Origin: Megaustenia siamemsis | Lineage: Eukaryota > Mollusca > Gastropoda > Stylommatophora > Ariophantidae | Direction of reading: 5' to 3' | DNA: 64,000 nucleotides | Assembly (NCBI GenBank): GCA_032433765.1 | Contig: JAVIAB010000092.1 | Coordinates: 60,903,126-60,967,125 of the forward strand | In this document: positions 9,348 through 25,263 of the stretch, in pieces | How the letters are laid out: each line of letters opens with the position of its first letter | How positions within the stretch are numbered: position 1 is the first letter of the stretch | The notes under the pieces: generated by a model | Seen by the model: only the letters and a program-made list of their open reading frames with translations | Databases searched by the model: none | Told to the model about the DNA's origin: nothing | Position numbers and translations under genes: made by a program

Positions 9348-12300
9348 CTGAAATCGAGTACAGAAATCAACAATATGTTTATATAAATGAAAAGGTATTC
9401 CCAAATTAACTGGTTATTTCATATTTAGAAGTGAATAATGTATAACTCATTTATATATCATATAAAGGTAAATTTCTTTATAGCATAACACATTTTGATG
9501 TAAAGACGTGATCGTTATCATCATGTGCCATATCGGTTGGCGTAGGTGAACATGTCCTTCCCCAATCTTCTATCTACAGTGCATCCTATCAGTTCTGTTG
9601 TTGACTGTTTTCCATGCCATGACACCAAGCTATCCAGTATTTTCTTTCTTTGTCGTCCGAGATCTCTCTTTCCTTTTATTTTGCCTGTTGTAACCAAGTA
9701 TTCCATCTTTCCTCTTCTCATGATGTGCCCGAAAAATATCGATTGTTTCTTTCTGATGTTTTTAAGAGCTCCCTTTTTGTGTTGGCCTAAACGACGTGAT
9801 GGTAAAAACTAAGCAAAAATAAAGGTAAATCTGAGAGATTAGAAGCTCATACATATTTACCTCGTATGCTTTCTGTTGCTCCACCTGCTCGTAGATAAGA
9901 TCTTGAAAATAGATTTGTAGTTTGGTGAACTCCTTATTACTGCAATGTGACAATAGTTGCCTTAGTTCAAAGCATTCATCTGTTATTCTTAAATGAGTGA
10001 CTATTTTACACTGATGGTAGTATGTATAAAAAAAGTGAGTGCGGTATGTATACATTATCCTTACTTTCTTTTCATTCACGTACCAGGATTAGAGTTGTCA
10101 ATTTTGATCGGTATTTAGCTAACAAGTGAGGATATACAATATTTAAATGCTTAGATTTGTTTCATTAATACACAGTTTACACTTAATACATGCTAAACAA
10201 CGAAAGTTCAGGCTACATTTAACTGTCAAAATTAAAGTATGTAAGGACAATCATTTCATATGTTAAAGTTACCGTCTTTCAAATTGTATATATATATGTT
10301 GTTAACGTAAATGTGTTACAATTTGGAGGCATGGAGTTATCGTTGTTAAATATCATATATTGAATTAACTATAACCGTTGTATGCAATAAACATACCGAT
10401 GTGTTTAGACCAAGAATCGATTATCATATGCTATTCCGTTTATAAAAAAAATACAAAAATATAACTATACAAATATTAATTTGATATAATATTGTAAATA
10501 TTAATTAAAATATATAAAAATAAACGGGAGAAATCTGAAACAAGTGCAGAGTCAAATACCTGGACACAATAATAACATCAGATTGAAGATGCACCACGTA
10601 AATAAAAAGGAGAATAGCTCAGGCCAAAATAGCATTTCAGAAATGAAAAAGATCTTGTGCAACAAGTCCATGTGAATAGAAATGAGAAAAATAGTTTAAC
10701 AGTTTTATATAGAACCACTTCTGACCTATGGAACTGAATCATGGCCAGTAACAAATGAAAAGACGATCAGAGGCCACAGTGATTGGACAGAAGAATGTTG
10801 AGAGTTTGCGGGACGGCTAAAAAGAGTAACGAGGAAATTCTCAAAGAGATCAACACTAAAAGGGAGCTCCTAAAAAACATCAGAAAGAAGCAGTCGGCAT
10901 TTTTGGGCACATCATGAGAAGAGAAAAGTTGGAATACTTCGTTACAACTGGCAAAAGACAGGGAAAGAGAGATCGTGAGCGACAAAGAGAGAAAATAAAA
11001 GATAGCTTGGTGTCATGCCATGGAAAACAGTGAACAACGGAATTGATACTATGCACCGTGGTTAGAGAGCCGCGATAGCTCAGTGGTTAGTGAACTGGAC
11101 TACAAAGAACAAGAGGTCGGGTTCCTGGTTCACCTATCCTTAAATGGGTACCGGATTTTTTCTGGGAAAGTAAAGCGGCACGGGCGTAATACCGACCACA
11201 TTACCCCAAAATCTTGTGCCGAAGGTCTGTAAAAATGATGGTCACTAACACCATATTCCTTAATCGCCACTTGGCTCTTTACTTTTTACTTACCTTGGTT
11301 AGAGAATTGTGGATGGATATGATCGTCTACGCCAATCAGTTTGGAACATGGTTATGTTGATATGTGTCTTACACTTTGCACAACTAAACATACTCTTCTA
11401 TACTATCAAGTACACTTTTGAACAAAATGGAACAACACGAAACTAACTCGAAAGACTAAACTCCTAATATATCAAACATGTGTGCTTAGCACACTACTAT
11501 ATGGATCCGAAACCTGGACAACATACTCAAACCAGGAAAAAAGACTAAATGTATTCAACATGCGATGTCTCCGCAAAATAATGCACATCAAATGGCAAGA
11601 CAAAATAACCAACTTAACTGTCCTGCAACGTGCTAAGACCTTAACAATCATGTCGATGCTCAGAAGTCGAAGGCTAAGATGGCTGGGGCATGTCCAACGG
11701 ATGGAAGAAAAACGCATTCCTAGGCAAATACTATATGGTGAGCTAAAACACGGAAAAAGATAAATCGGCAGACCTAAACTACGATATAGAGATATCTGCA
11801 AATCATCTCTGAAAGACTTCTCCATCTGTGAAAACGACTGGCAACATCTGGCAAGTGATCGCACATCATGGAGAGCACGTATAAGGAACGGTATAACAAC
11901 ATTTGAGACTGTGCTAAGACAGGACTTTGAAGAGAAGAGACTCATGAAAAAGGATGGTAAACCCTGTGGACCAGCGAGCCTGACCTGTTCATTATGTGAT
12001 CGCGTGTGTTTGTCAAACATTGGTAGAATTAGCCACGAGAGAAGCTGTTCAGCAAAAACAATACCTCAAAAAAATACGCAATAGCCTCCACTAGACCGTC
12101 TGACAAGACGAAAAGGGCCATATATATATCCTTACTTATGATTTCTCGATTTTAAGAGAGAACTAACGAAGTAAGCAAAGAGATGAGAAAAGTTAGCACG
12201 TTTGTGATGTCGTTAAAAGAGCAGAAATGTGAGAAACAGAATGGACAATTCTAGCATTGAAATGACAATAGTGAGGCAATGTTTATATATTTCGAATTAT

Positions 12301-12525
12301 GGGAGCAGACAGACATTTGTTATTGTGTAGAAAATGCAGATTTTTATTTCATTTGAATCAAATAAGTGACATTTATTATACTTATGATATACGTATTGGG
12401 TTTGACTTTACTCTTTGTGTGGGTCCGGATAACTGAGATGAGTATATGTTAGGAGTCATTTAGCCAAAAATGTTTCTGATAGGAAGAATCAAAAACACAT
12501 CAAGAAAATAAAGAAATTAAGGGAA

Positions 12526-12565
<40 letters not shown>

Positions 12566-15500
12566 GCTGCCCTGAAGATACATAACACATCTTCAGAGTA
12601 TGATACTGTCCTGCCCCATTCAAGATTTTTTTCGCTAGCTGTTTTTGCTGTGAAGACGTTGAATAGTACACTAACAAATGGTGAGTCCTGAGTTATGCCG
12701 GAGTGTATTGTTGTAGGTTCAGAGGCCAAAGTCCCATATTTCAATATAACATTTAGCTGTGAAGGGAACCGCGATAGCTCAGTGGTTAGTGAACTGAACT
12801 ACTAAGAACAAGAGGTCAGGTTCGATCCTTATCGACGGCTTCCGGGTTCACCCAGCCTTAAATTTGTACCAGATATTGTTCTGGGAAAGTAAAGCAGCAC
12901 GGGTGCAATACCGACCACATTACCCCAAAAGTCACACGCCGAGGGTCTATAAAACGTATGGTCACTAACACCATATGGCCCCTATGCTAACAGTTGTGCA
13001 CTCTTCTTCTTCTTCCTCTTTTCATCTTCTTCTTCTGTCCTTCCTCGTTAGTCTTTCATCATCGACGGAGAGAAACAGTAGAGGTCCTTATGATTGATTC
13101 GTGTGTCTTAATATAACAATCTAAGCACAAGCGTAATAAGTTGGAGAAAAAGTTGGAGCTTCCATAGGAAGGCAAATACTCACGTCTCGGTGATATTGGA
13201 GTACTTAGAATTTACTGAATTCAGTCTTTCTTGAAAATATGTCTGAAAATGAAAAAAAGAAATATATTTATAGCCATTAATTGTTGTTTGCAGTGCACAT
13301 AAATAAAATCTATTTGGAGTTATAAATACATTTTAGTTACATCTATATCATCATCATCATCATCATCATCATAATTACCGTAATTTCCATCATCAGCATT
13401 GTCAAATGCCGTGGTTGCTGGACTAGATGGTCATGACGCTACACAACCTTTTGTCACTGTGGTTGTTTGTCAGTTCTGTTGTTGGCTTTATATTAAGGAA
13501 TTTACAATTCTGAACTGCCTGGAATCTTTTCTCTCATCCTCTTCCATCAAATTTTCCATTCCCACAAAATATTCCAGCTGCTTACTTCACATTACGTAAT
13601 AACTGATTTATTTTAATGTTAGTAATAATCTCTTTCTTTGTTTTGGCCCCCTTTAGAATATACTACTTACTACTTATCTGTCTGTTTATCTGTCTGTCTG
13701 TCTATCTATCTTTATTTCGTTCACCTGAAGTATTGTCTATATCTGCAATGTCGTTTATATATTTTACTGTGTTTTGTAATTCTTGCAGTGGCCCATATAT
13801 TTTTGTCTGTAGTGTTGTATCTATACTCCTTACTCTTTTTTAAAGTCTACTCTCAGCATCATTCTGAACAACCACATTTCGTGTAGCTTCCAACAATTTT
13901 CTTGCATGTTGTCCAGTTCTCTAGGATTCTCTTCCATGGTTCAAAATTAGCTTAACATAACACCGACACATTCTTGCTTTCATTGCCACAGTTATATAGA
14001 AAACAGTCTGAGAGATAATATCACAAATGAAGAACTGTGAAAAAAGCTAAGAATAGCCCCAGCTATATAATATATACAGAAATAACGTATACAACGGTTT
14101 GGCCACGTGTCAAGGCAGAAAGATCAAAACACAACACATCAAGCCTTCAATAAACGTTGTGGGAATACCAGACCCAAGGGTCGACCACGAAAAAGATGGA
14201 TCGATGGAATATTAGAAGCATTAGGAAACATAACAGCAGAGGCGAACAGAAGAGCAAAAGACCGCAAATTATATCTCCCCTCGACGCTGAAAGGCAAATG
14301 AGGAAAGAAAGAAGAATTGTCACAGTTGTGCTGTGTAATATGTTTAAATTTGTTTGGAAAATAGCATATGTTTACAAGACTTTAACTTTGCTTTATTCAT
14401 TGGAAATTATATTGAGAGAGAGTGAGTAGGTTTCCTCATATTTGCGACACTATTGTCCTGATGTTCTCTTCCAGTAATTTGATTTCCCTCAAGTGATGAT
14501 GTATCAGTCACATGTTGTGATAATTTTTCATGTGTAGTTTTTATTGTAGAGAGAAAAAAATAGTAAAGAAAAATAGTAAAAAATATAACACTCAAATAAG
14601 TTTTCGAATACATTACGTGGAAGGAAGACAGTGCCGCCTATCTTTTGGACGTATGGATTTAAGGTAAGTAAAAAAGTAAAGAGCCCGCGTCACGCCAAGT
14701 GGCGTATAGGGAATATGGTGTTAGTGACCATAATCTTTACAGACCTTCGGTACATGATTTTGGGGGTAATGTGGTCGGTATAACGGCCGTACCGCTTTAC
14801 TTTCTTCAAACAAATCCGGTACCCATTTAAGGCTGGGTGAACCCGGAAGCCGTCGATCTTGATCGAACCCTACCTCGTGTCCTTTGTAGTCCAGTTCACT
14901 AACCACTGAGCTATCGCGGCTCCCATGGCTTTAAGGTGCACAATGTAAAACGAGTAGATCTTCTTGTGACCCATCATAACCGAAACACTAATGTAAAAAC
15001 GTTGTTTCAGAATGAAGCAGCAATAATAGACTCCGAGAAGGGCATGACAGACAATAGCAGGTATGACAATGATGATCACCGATTAAAAAAAAAAAAAACT
15101 AAAGAAGCACAGTTGTTTATTATTTCTAAAAAAAGTGAGTATAAATTTGCAATCTGGACGCTTTTTATAAATCGAGCAATAATGATAAATAATGATAATA
15201 CATTCTCTAAATGAGCATTTAAACAAATAAACATGTTAAATTACATCGCCGAGTATGCATCTCGTAAATAGATTGATTCCCAGCTGATATGACAATTTTA
15301 CTTCTTCAGTGACGCTTGAAAAAAATAAAAGAATTTCTCATTACTGATTAATTTTCAGTATTGCAATATTAAATCCAGCAAAATCATGAACAAGGCAGTT
15401 TTATGTCGCGAGCTCTTACATCTTTTCTCTTGCGTTTTTCTTCTAATTTTGATTTCGTTACCTTTTTTCATAATGTTGTTATGATTTTAAAAATATTTCT

Positions 15501-18500
15501 TCTTCTTGTGTTACGATAATATGAAAACTTTACACATTATTTTTGCTAATAGTAAAGTAAAAAGTAAAGTACCCCCGTCACGCCAAGTGGCGTATAGGGA
15601 AATATGGTGTTAAGGACCCTTTATTTTACAGACCTTCAGCACATGATTTTTGGGGTAATGTGGTCGGTATTACGCCCGTGCTGCTTTACTTTCCCAGAAA
15701 AAAATCCGGTACTCATTTAAGGCTGGGTGAACCCGGAAGCCGTCGGTTGGGATCGAACCCTACCCCTTGTCCTTTGTAGTCCAGTGCACTAACCATTGAG
15801 CTATCGCGGCTCCCTTATTTTTGCTAATGTAGGGAATTTATTAACGGATGTTTTTCAGACATCATTTTATCTTAGTTGTAGTCTATCCATATGCTGTTCT
15901 CATATTCTTGTATTTATTTATATACGTTTGTACACAATCTTTCTTCCGAGATGTGATTTCTAATATGACCTAACTTAATCTTCAACTCTTGAGTGATGTC
16001 TGAATAGGTAGAAGCATATGACTCTACAGAGCATCCGAATTGACAAATTTGTCCTGCCCTTTTGGTGTAGGTCATACATTGTTTTGGAGACAGCCACTGT
16101 TCAAACTTTTTTCGTGTCCAGAATACCTTCATCAAATCAGATTTACGTTGAAGTATGAGTACCCACCTTATATATTACTAGTTTGGTGCTCCTTTTCATT
16201 GTGAATATAGGAAAACATGTAGAAAGTACTTTCAGGAAAATATATCACCGATATAAACAGTTTATGAGAGCAGCTATAAAAAGTATGCGGAAACAAAAGA
16301 ACAGTTATGGTGAGTTCATACAAAGAAAGAAGTGATTTACGTTAATAACCAGGACCCAGTGTATTTACTTTGTACTTATCTGATGGCCATGTGGCTGTTG
16401 AAGTGGACAATTCGTACTTGGTTTCTCTGTGAGTAGAGAGTAAATTACAAATTTGTCACAGTGACATTCATAGTCGTGTGAACATATTTAGAAAGAAGAT
16501 AGTTATCTACAAAAAGAGTCTGGTAGCTTCTACTTCTTTCATTTATTCTTTGTTATGGCTTTCAGCCTCGAAGTGAAATATAGTTTGCGGTCTTTCGCGC
16601 TGATATGAACCTCTACTGCTAATATTGCCTCGATCCGTTATTTTCATGGTCGGGCTTTTTATCCGATCTTATTGCTTTATTGTATGCTGAAATGTTAAGT
16701 TATATTTGTTATTGTTGTTTTATATGGCTAAATCATTTTATCTGTTTTTTTTTTATGTTCTCCACGCGACTTCCATTATATGAAATAACTCACATTCATA
16801 TCAACATGAATATATTGATTGACAAAACATATATCTATAAAATATTTTTTTGCAAAAACCGACGCAATACTTGAGGAAAAAAATATTTAATTAACTGTAG
16901 CTTGTTTTTTCTTTCTATCTGTGTGTCACATACCTTTGTCGTTCTTACTATCTTTTTTCCCTCATTATTTCTATCTTTTATGGGTTTTTTTTTGGTCTAT
17001 TAGATGCATTTGATATATTACTATGGTGCTGTCGTGTTCGTTTCGCTGGACCGATTGTTCTGCGTGGAAGGTATTGGCACACTAAAGACCCTGTCCTAGC
17101 AGAGAATGATGTTCAAAATAAAAAATAAAAAATAAAAAAATTCGCAAGTGTGTCCTGTCATTTTTAAGTCATTAAAGAAAGTGATAGGAGAGAATAGTGT
17201 ATTTATACTACCTTTACGACACATAACACCATTGCTGGTGTATGTCGGGGACCACACAATAGAACGAGAGGGATAAAGACCGCTTGGTCAAAGCAGTCGC
17301 CATGACGTTTGAGACTGGATTTTTATTCCACCCCCGATAGAAAAAAATCCTTATCTATCTACCACGGGTTTCGAACACCGTACGCCGGCATTTCAGCCAA
17401 CGGAAGAGTGGTTTTAATCGCACGGCCACGCGCACCTTGGTGTATTTATGCAAATATAAAATGGCGACTGCTCTCTTGGCCCATCCTCGATTGTTTACAC
17501 AGTAGGTGTATTCTGTAAAACAGAATATTATTGATTTCATTTATATTGATAAAGTAAAAGAAAAAGTAAACAACCCCGTCACGCCAAGTGTCGTATAGGG
17601 AATTTGGTGTTAGTGACCATACTTTTTACAGACCTTCAGCACATTATTTTTGAGGTTATGTGGTCAGTATTACGCCCGTGCCGCTTTACTTTCCCAGAAA
17701 AAATCCGGTACCCATTTAAGGCTGGGTGAACCTGGAAGCCGTCGATCAGGATCGAACCCGACCTCTTGTCCTTAGTAGTCCAGTCCACTAGCCACTGAGC
17801 TATCGCGGCTCCCATTTATATTGATGCACGCATCACAATTATGATTGCTAAATCTAAACTGAAATATTCAACTCTTGCATAACCGTTGCCCGATGGATGC
17901 CACGCCTAGTTTAAGAAAATCCGATAGAGATTATTGCTGATTTTCGTGTTTACATAATACTAGTTGTTCTTTTGTTGCATAACAATAGCTATCTAAATCA
18001 ATTGCACATAACTGAATCGGTCTCTGAAAGAAAGGATATTCTATTCACAAATTGACAGAATCTATTTCTAAAACATTTCATTGAGTCTGTTGTTGACTAG
18101 CATTGTAGATGGTAAAATAAGTGCTCCTTGTGACTAATCCAAATATTAATTTATATAGTTTCCGGAGATAATAAAACAGTAAAAGAACATAATAATTGTC
18201 AGTAACTCACGTGCAAGGTACAGGACACAGTTTGTCACAGACCTTGTAATCCTCAGGATAATCTTGGGGCAAGTACGTTACGCAATTATCTGAAAATATA
18301 AATTACTTATTTTTTTTTCTAAACAAATATTGCAATTATATATTACTGTCTTCGTATTTATATTTTTTTCAGTAGGACCGAAAAATATATTCTAGAGCTG
18401 ATTAAGTTATTTATTGACGTGCACTATCCATTTCCAACATGCACTGAAAATAAGGTAATGGTTATATTTATATTTTGTGTGGGTAAAAATTCATTGGATC

Positions 18501-21500
18501 AATTTTTTTTTTTTTTTTTTATAATTTAGTTTCGCGTAGAAAAAGCTTCGCACCGTTTTCGTATGGTACTTGTTGGCATTTCTTTGACTACATTATAACA
18601 ACTATCCAAGATATTTAACAGAAAATTACTAAATGAATGTCTCGTGTCGAAATCACCTCAAGCAAAAGAGATAAATCATCTTTTTCTACAAAATCGTTTT
18701 GTTAAATCGCTTTAATAAATCGTTTTATTAAATCGCTTTTGTTAAAAGCGGATTGCGTGTTGTGCACGTGCGATATGGTAAATAATCTTCATGACTAATT
18801 TCTGGATTGTTGTGGCACTCAATTTGTTTGAGACATCAAGCATCTTAGCTGTTGATTGTATTTTTCAATACCAGAGATACATTGATGTACACAAAGCATA
18901 GTACCACCGCTACATAACACACACATTATGTAACAGGTATATTCTTGCATATTAAAGCTGAAATGGAAAGTAAAATTTTAAAAAGTAAAGTACCCCCGTC
19001 AAGCCAAGTGGCGTATAGGGAATATGGTGTTGGTGACCATATATTTTACAGACCTTCGGCACATGATTTTTGGGGCCGCTTTATTATCCCAGAAAAAAAA
19101 TCCGGTACCCATTAAAGGCTGGGTGAACCCGGGAATCGTCGGTTGGGAATGAACCCTACCTCTTGTCCTTTGTAGTCCAGTTCACTAAACAACTGAGCTA
19201 TCGCGGCTCCCTGAAATGGAGAGTAGTATGGAACTATTATACCCATTCAACCACTTGTTAGATTGTCAATAGGTTACAACTAACACGCTACATTGGCTTC
19301 TATGTGAATGGGGGTTCAAACGCAGCTTGGCGCTCTTCAGTTGACCTATTTGATGAAAGGACTGGTACATGGCTCACTGAGTTGGGGAAATGAAATGACA
19401 GCACAGCGTGGAGGAATGTTGGCCTTCTCACATTCAAAAGATGTGTCTTAATACTTGGAACAATGATGTCACTCCCAGTAAAATACGTCGCGGGAACTTA
19501 CTTTACATATTTTAACGAGCTATTTTACATTTTCTGCCTCAGCTATTCTACCTCTTTTGCTCAGCTGTTCTAGATATATTGCCTGAGCTAATCGACATCA
19601 ATTACCTGAGCTGTTCTACATTTCAGCTCTGCTGTACATCTCCTGTGTAAAGTTGATATGGAACTTCCGGTCAATATGGCGGATAGGCAGCAGGAGCTGT
19701 TGAAGGCTGTGTCTGAAAAGTGTTTCTTGTTGCAGTTTTCTCATGTTCCAAATCCGACTTGTTGTCGGAGCTAGTGAGTTAAGTACTCTGTGCACACCGT
19801 GAGCTGTGCGTTTCATACGTTTTGATCGTGTTTCGATATTCTGATTGCTTACGATGAATGATATCCTATGACGGGGAATAGATGGCTATGATCACTTTCT
19901 GTGCGGTTTCGCCTTATGTCCTTTGGGATGTGCTGAGATTGCTATGATAGGACCTGCAGCTATCTGTCTTTGTTTATGAGATGAGATATTAATTCAGATG
20001 ATTTCACTGGCATGGGCGGTTGAGCAATAATGGATTTTAATTTTTTTGCAGTGTTGTCGGGGCCTTTTATAACCATAAACATAACGTGCAAATTAAATAA
20101 ACAACAGAAAATATCTCAAGAATTATGAATTTATAGATGTGAAAGAAAACTATTTGAGGGGATAAGTAATTAATATGATTTTGAAGCAGATGATGAAATA
20201 TTTTAGTCACATATAAAAAAGTTAGTAACATATTAGAATCATGAAAGAAGAAAAAACATGGAATTAAAGAGTCACAGACAAGCCAAAGATTAAATTCGAT
20301 TAATAATAATATGCGATGAAAATTGGGAACCAATCACAGACAATACACAGCTAAACGCTATGTGGCATCTAACCTTGTTGCTGGCACAATATAATGTTGA
20401 AAAGATAATCTCCTTTTAAGATAATCTCTAAGATGGTGAAACAAAAATGCATTCAGTTGAAATAGTGCAAAATGGAAACTTTATATAATTTAGTAGAAAG
20501 TTTTTATAACAGTGGAGGTGGATTCTTTGCTGAAGGGTAGGAGCATCAGTAGTTAAAACACTTCTTTATTCATAAATGTAATGTTTATGATATAAACAAT
20601 TTATGTAACCTTTACACTGTAAAGAGCACATGTTGACATGTGATATATGTAGTTTACCGGAAAGTAGTGGGGTCTGTATCTTTCATCTCAACATGTCCGA
20701 TTGCGTCATGGCATTATTTGGAACTGTGCTTATTTGCTTATTTAATACATAGTCTCATTACAGGAAAAGTAGCCCTAAACACTCATTACAAATAGATTCA
20801 CATGAGAGCATACATAAGTGAATCTTCCAAAGGTGTGCTTAAAAATATTGACATTTACAGGAATAGGAGCAATAATTAGACGGCGTAGCGCTCTGTTTTA
20901 TAAGAAGAATTATGTGCAAACACCTGACATGGAGAAGTTGTAGGGATGACTGCATGACTTCATTTTGTTGTAACTTTTGTCAACAATGAAATCTTCCAGT
21001 AAAGATTATTGGTTTCCCCACACAAGGTGCTTTGTGTGTTGCCAGATATTTCGCTTGTTCATCTCTTGTCTTCGGTTGTTCAAAATGGCAATATGTTTTA
21101 TCTACGGAGAGTAGATTATGTGACAAAAGTGACCATCAAAGTGGTTCTTGTTCTATTCAAGAAGAAGGACACGATCAGATTAGTATTTGTAAAATGTAAA
21201 CATCTAGAAAGTGACAGAACGTAAACTGAGCGCATGTGACATTTAGCGGCCACGCCCATGACCATCGACCAGACTGCACCTCCACGGACGTTAATCCCTC
21301 AACTTGCGACAGGCTTAGCAAGTGGGGAAGGGATATCGACTTAATGGCCAGAGACTTCAGAACATGGATATAGACAACAATTATAAAGTAGCAACCATCA
21401 ACATAGGTAGAACAAAAAACTAAGAAGTAGACCTTATCGAAGAAATGACCAAGAGGAAAATTAAAATACTAGGATAAGCAGACCGCCAGAAGAACAAGGT

Positions 21501-24500
21501 AAAAAAGCACAAACGAACTACAGGGTGATATTCTCAGGAGTCGACAACACAGATAGAGCAAAACACTGAGTGGGCTATATCTTTGATCCACAACACATGA
21601 CTGAAACCCAACTTACATACAAATCTATGCACCGCGTAACAACGAACAGACAGTGAAAAATTATATGAGACGTTCAATGAAATTAATAAAACTAATAAAA
21701 GCGACGACAAAATAATGAATAGAGATTTGAATGAAAGGCTTGGGAAACGCAGAAGCAAGAATAGAAATATAATTGGACTCTTTGGTGATAAAATAGCTGA
21801 AAGAAATTAAAATGAACGCAGACCTCTAGAATTATGTAGCCTAAACGATTTAAACATCACAAACATAATCTTCAAACACAAAGAGTTGTAAATATACACC
21901 TGGTACAAGTGGAATGACACAACCTGTAGAAACCAGATAGATTTTACACTAACAAGAAAAAGGAACAAGATTAAGAGTAACCGACAGCTGAGGTGCCCCG
22001 ATTATATTACAGACGACACGGATTTTAAAACTGTTATGATTACATTCAGACGGCCAGAAATAAAAAGAAGATAGACAAACAAATTAAAGAAGAGTAGACA
22101 ATAAAACATAAGAGAATTAAAAGATAAAAAAAAAGATAGAAAAACTAACAGAGGAACTCACGAAACTCCCGAAGGAAGTAAACACAATAGAAGAAGAGTG
22201 GAAGTCATTCATGAAAACAATAACTAACATCGCAATAACAGTATGTAGAATAAAACTAAGTAAGACAAAAGTAGAGAAAAAGAGCTACACTTGGTGGAAC
22301 GACGCAATGACAGAAACAGTTAAAGAAAAGAAGATACTATTTAAAGATTGGTGGAGTAAAAAACCAAGCAGGATTTGGAAAATATGCTGTAGTTCGGAAA
22401 AAAAAGTTAATTGTGAACAAAGAAGCTAAAGAAACACTTAGAATTCGAACAAAAGATGAATACGACTTTAAGAGAACCACAAGAGACTTCTACAACGCAT
22501 TAAAAGCAACACAAGCGAGAAAAGAGAACTACTCTCCCACTGAACTCATAAATAACAAAAGAGGGTAGCCAATATCAAATCACCAACATATGCAACAGAG
22601 ATGAAAATAATATTTCAAAGACCTATTATGCATGGCACCAACCACCATTTTTTCTAAACCGCAGTGACACGATTTGTGATATTTTCTAGTCAAACATAAA
22701 CTAAAATTATGAGAGATCACAACTTACCGAGGTCTGTCAAATTACAAAGTGTGGCGCTGTCCAGAATATAGTAAAAATGGGCAGCACATCCGCAGTATTT
22801 GATAGTTAGGTCCTGGTAGCAAGACTTGAGACAAGACATTTTGCTGTAATCTGTACCGAGGTATGTGCTGTAATAGTCTGTGGTTTCGCCGGTGTCACCA
22901 CACGACCCATGAGGAGGGGGCAGTCTAGAGAAGGTAATCTGAAATTGATGCAGATGAAAGCCAAATGTAAATGACAATTTTTTTTAGTTATTTGTCCAAT
23001 TCGTAATCTATGTTTATACTAATAGGGAGACCTCCCTCGATAGCCTAGTTGGGAAAACTACTCTACTGGGCTACCGACGTTCGGACAACCCATGTTCGAT
23101 TCCCGTTGGAAGAAGTGTGAATTGTACTCGTGGTTTAAAAAAAAAAATACCACCGCAGTCACCCAGTCGCTGACAGAAATGGGTACTAGGGTAGTACTTT
23201 GGGAAGGTGAGGAATGTCGCCTCGCATCGTGAGTTTCAATGCTTGAAGCGACACTATCCACAAGTATTCGAACACTTCTGGATAGGCGGCCGAGCACATA
23301 TGGTTGAAAACTCACGTGCTAAGACGCCGATTCAAGTCTCGTACTTTACCTTTACCTTTACTAATGAAACAAATGTTAGCGTGCAACAGTATATCGATCA
23401 CTGTGCGTGATTTCATGGACGACAGTAAATACTATTTGAGTTACGTGGGTGATGTATACTTACATCTGCAGCTAAAAGTGCCCTGCACTATTCCTGGGGA
23501 GATAAATACAGCGTAATCTAAATTCCTTAAACAATGAAGTAGAGGAAAATTTATCACAGAGAAAATGAAGTAAATGTGTTCTTTCACAAGCACACGATTG
23601 ATGAAATATAGATTACGAAGAGTCTAATGGAAACATCTTTTTTTTCTGTTTCTTTTATTCAGAGTGCCAGGATTGAAATGATAGCAGCAAGCGAATGATA
23701 TCTATTGGGATGTCAGCTGTTAGATTGACTATATTAGCTGTATCACAATATTTCAATGTTCGCTTGAACACTATTTCGCGCATTTCAGCTGGTTATCGTC
23801 AAACAGAATCCACTGCTGATCACGATAGAAGTGGTCGCCAATGAGGTACAACTCTCGTACAAGACTGTTTCATCGCCGTAGCAGTTATATTATTCAGGCA
23901 GTGTGGACTACCAGGAAAATTCCATTTTTGAAACGTGTGTTGTGAAGGAGTTATGGAACTAGCTCCGAGAGGCAAATAAGTTACCTTACAGACTAGCAAC
24001 CTGATCAATACTCTCAGTTCGGCATGGATAAACGTACTTCGTCTGGGCCAGAGAGCATTTGACATGAGCCTGTAATCAATGGAGGCACGTTGTGTTCTCT
24101 CATGAGTTAAGATTCTATTTGCAAGGCGATGCTGGGAGTTGTTTTGTGTTCTATCGTCTAGAATAACGTTTTGTTGATAATTATATTCTGATCGATGTAG
24201 GATGATAAGAGGCAGTGTAATGTTTTGGGAACGTCATTAATGGCAACGTAACGGGTGTTGGATACATAGATGGAATCATGGCACATTAAAAAAAAAAAAC
24301 ATTTCCTCAATTAATGGGCCAGGCATGATATTGTAGCAAGACAGTGCTCGTCCATTTATGAAACATGTGGTCATGGACCACTTTCAGCAACAAAACGGAA
24401 ATGTTTTAATGTGACCTCCTGTTTCCTTGGACCTTACTTCCATTGAGTACGAGTTGGACGAACTGGAGCGTAGGCTGCGAAGAAGACAAGAAATTCATCT

Positions 24501-25001
24501 CGAAAACCGCTACCTGTCAGTGCACCCATTGACAGAAGAATGGGGTCATCATCATCATCAAATACGGGCCTGCGGGCGTAGGTGATCATGTCTCTCCACA
24601 ACTTTCGATCACGACAGTTATTTATCATTTCTGTTGTTGACCTTCTGCCAAGCCATTCTCTTAACTTCCCTCTATCTCTTCGCCCCCCCCAATTGTTTGT
24701 TCAGTTGTTACAATATATTCCAGCTGTTCTCTTCTAATTACATGGCCAAAAAATGATGATTGTTTCTTCCTAATATTGGAAATTAGCTCCCTTTTTGTTT
24801 TGACCTTTTTCAGAACGTTTTCATTACTATTTTTAGCTGTCCATTGTATTCTCAACATTCTTTTGTAAACCACATTTCTACAGACTCCAGTGATTGTCTT
24901 GTTCAACAGAAACCCCCGTCGTAATTTCTTTGTACAATCATGAATCGCCACAGAATGGGATAATATGTTCCAAATATTGGATTCAACAAGAAGAGATACA
25001 C

Positions 25002-25053
<52 letters not shown>

Positions 25054-25194
25054 AATTCTTGGAGAAGACAGATGGAAGCAGAGATGAAGATGATGGGGAA
25101 GACATGGAATGATCTTCAAAGAATGGCAAAAAACAGAACTTGGAAAGTGTTTGTTGAAGATCTATGCTCCACTGGGAGCTAAAAAGGTAGAAGA

Positions 25195-25263
<69 letters not shown>

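Noticed and set aside
11068..11140. SINE heads as functional tRNA genes
   Set aside because: They have A and B box similarity but no acceptor-stem pairing and run into a shared SINE body.
15914..16135. Minus-strand 73-codon frame, first thought to be the missing channel exon (contains [16 protein letters not shown])
   Set aside because: No splice border gives the needed phase 2 start and 0 end, and the WPS motif is absent. The exon at 16369-16426 fits motif, borders and phases.
22717..22977. Using the ATG upstream of the 22.8 kb exon as a gene start
   Set aside because: The ATG lies upstream of a clear acceptor (atttcag at 22941-22939) and the exon continues a chain from upstream exons.
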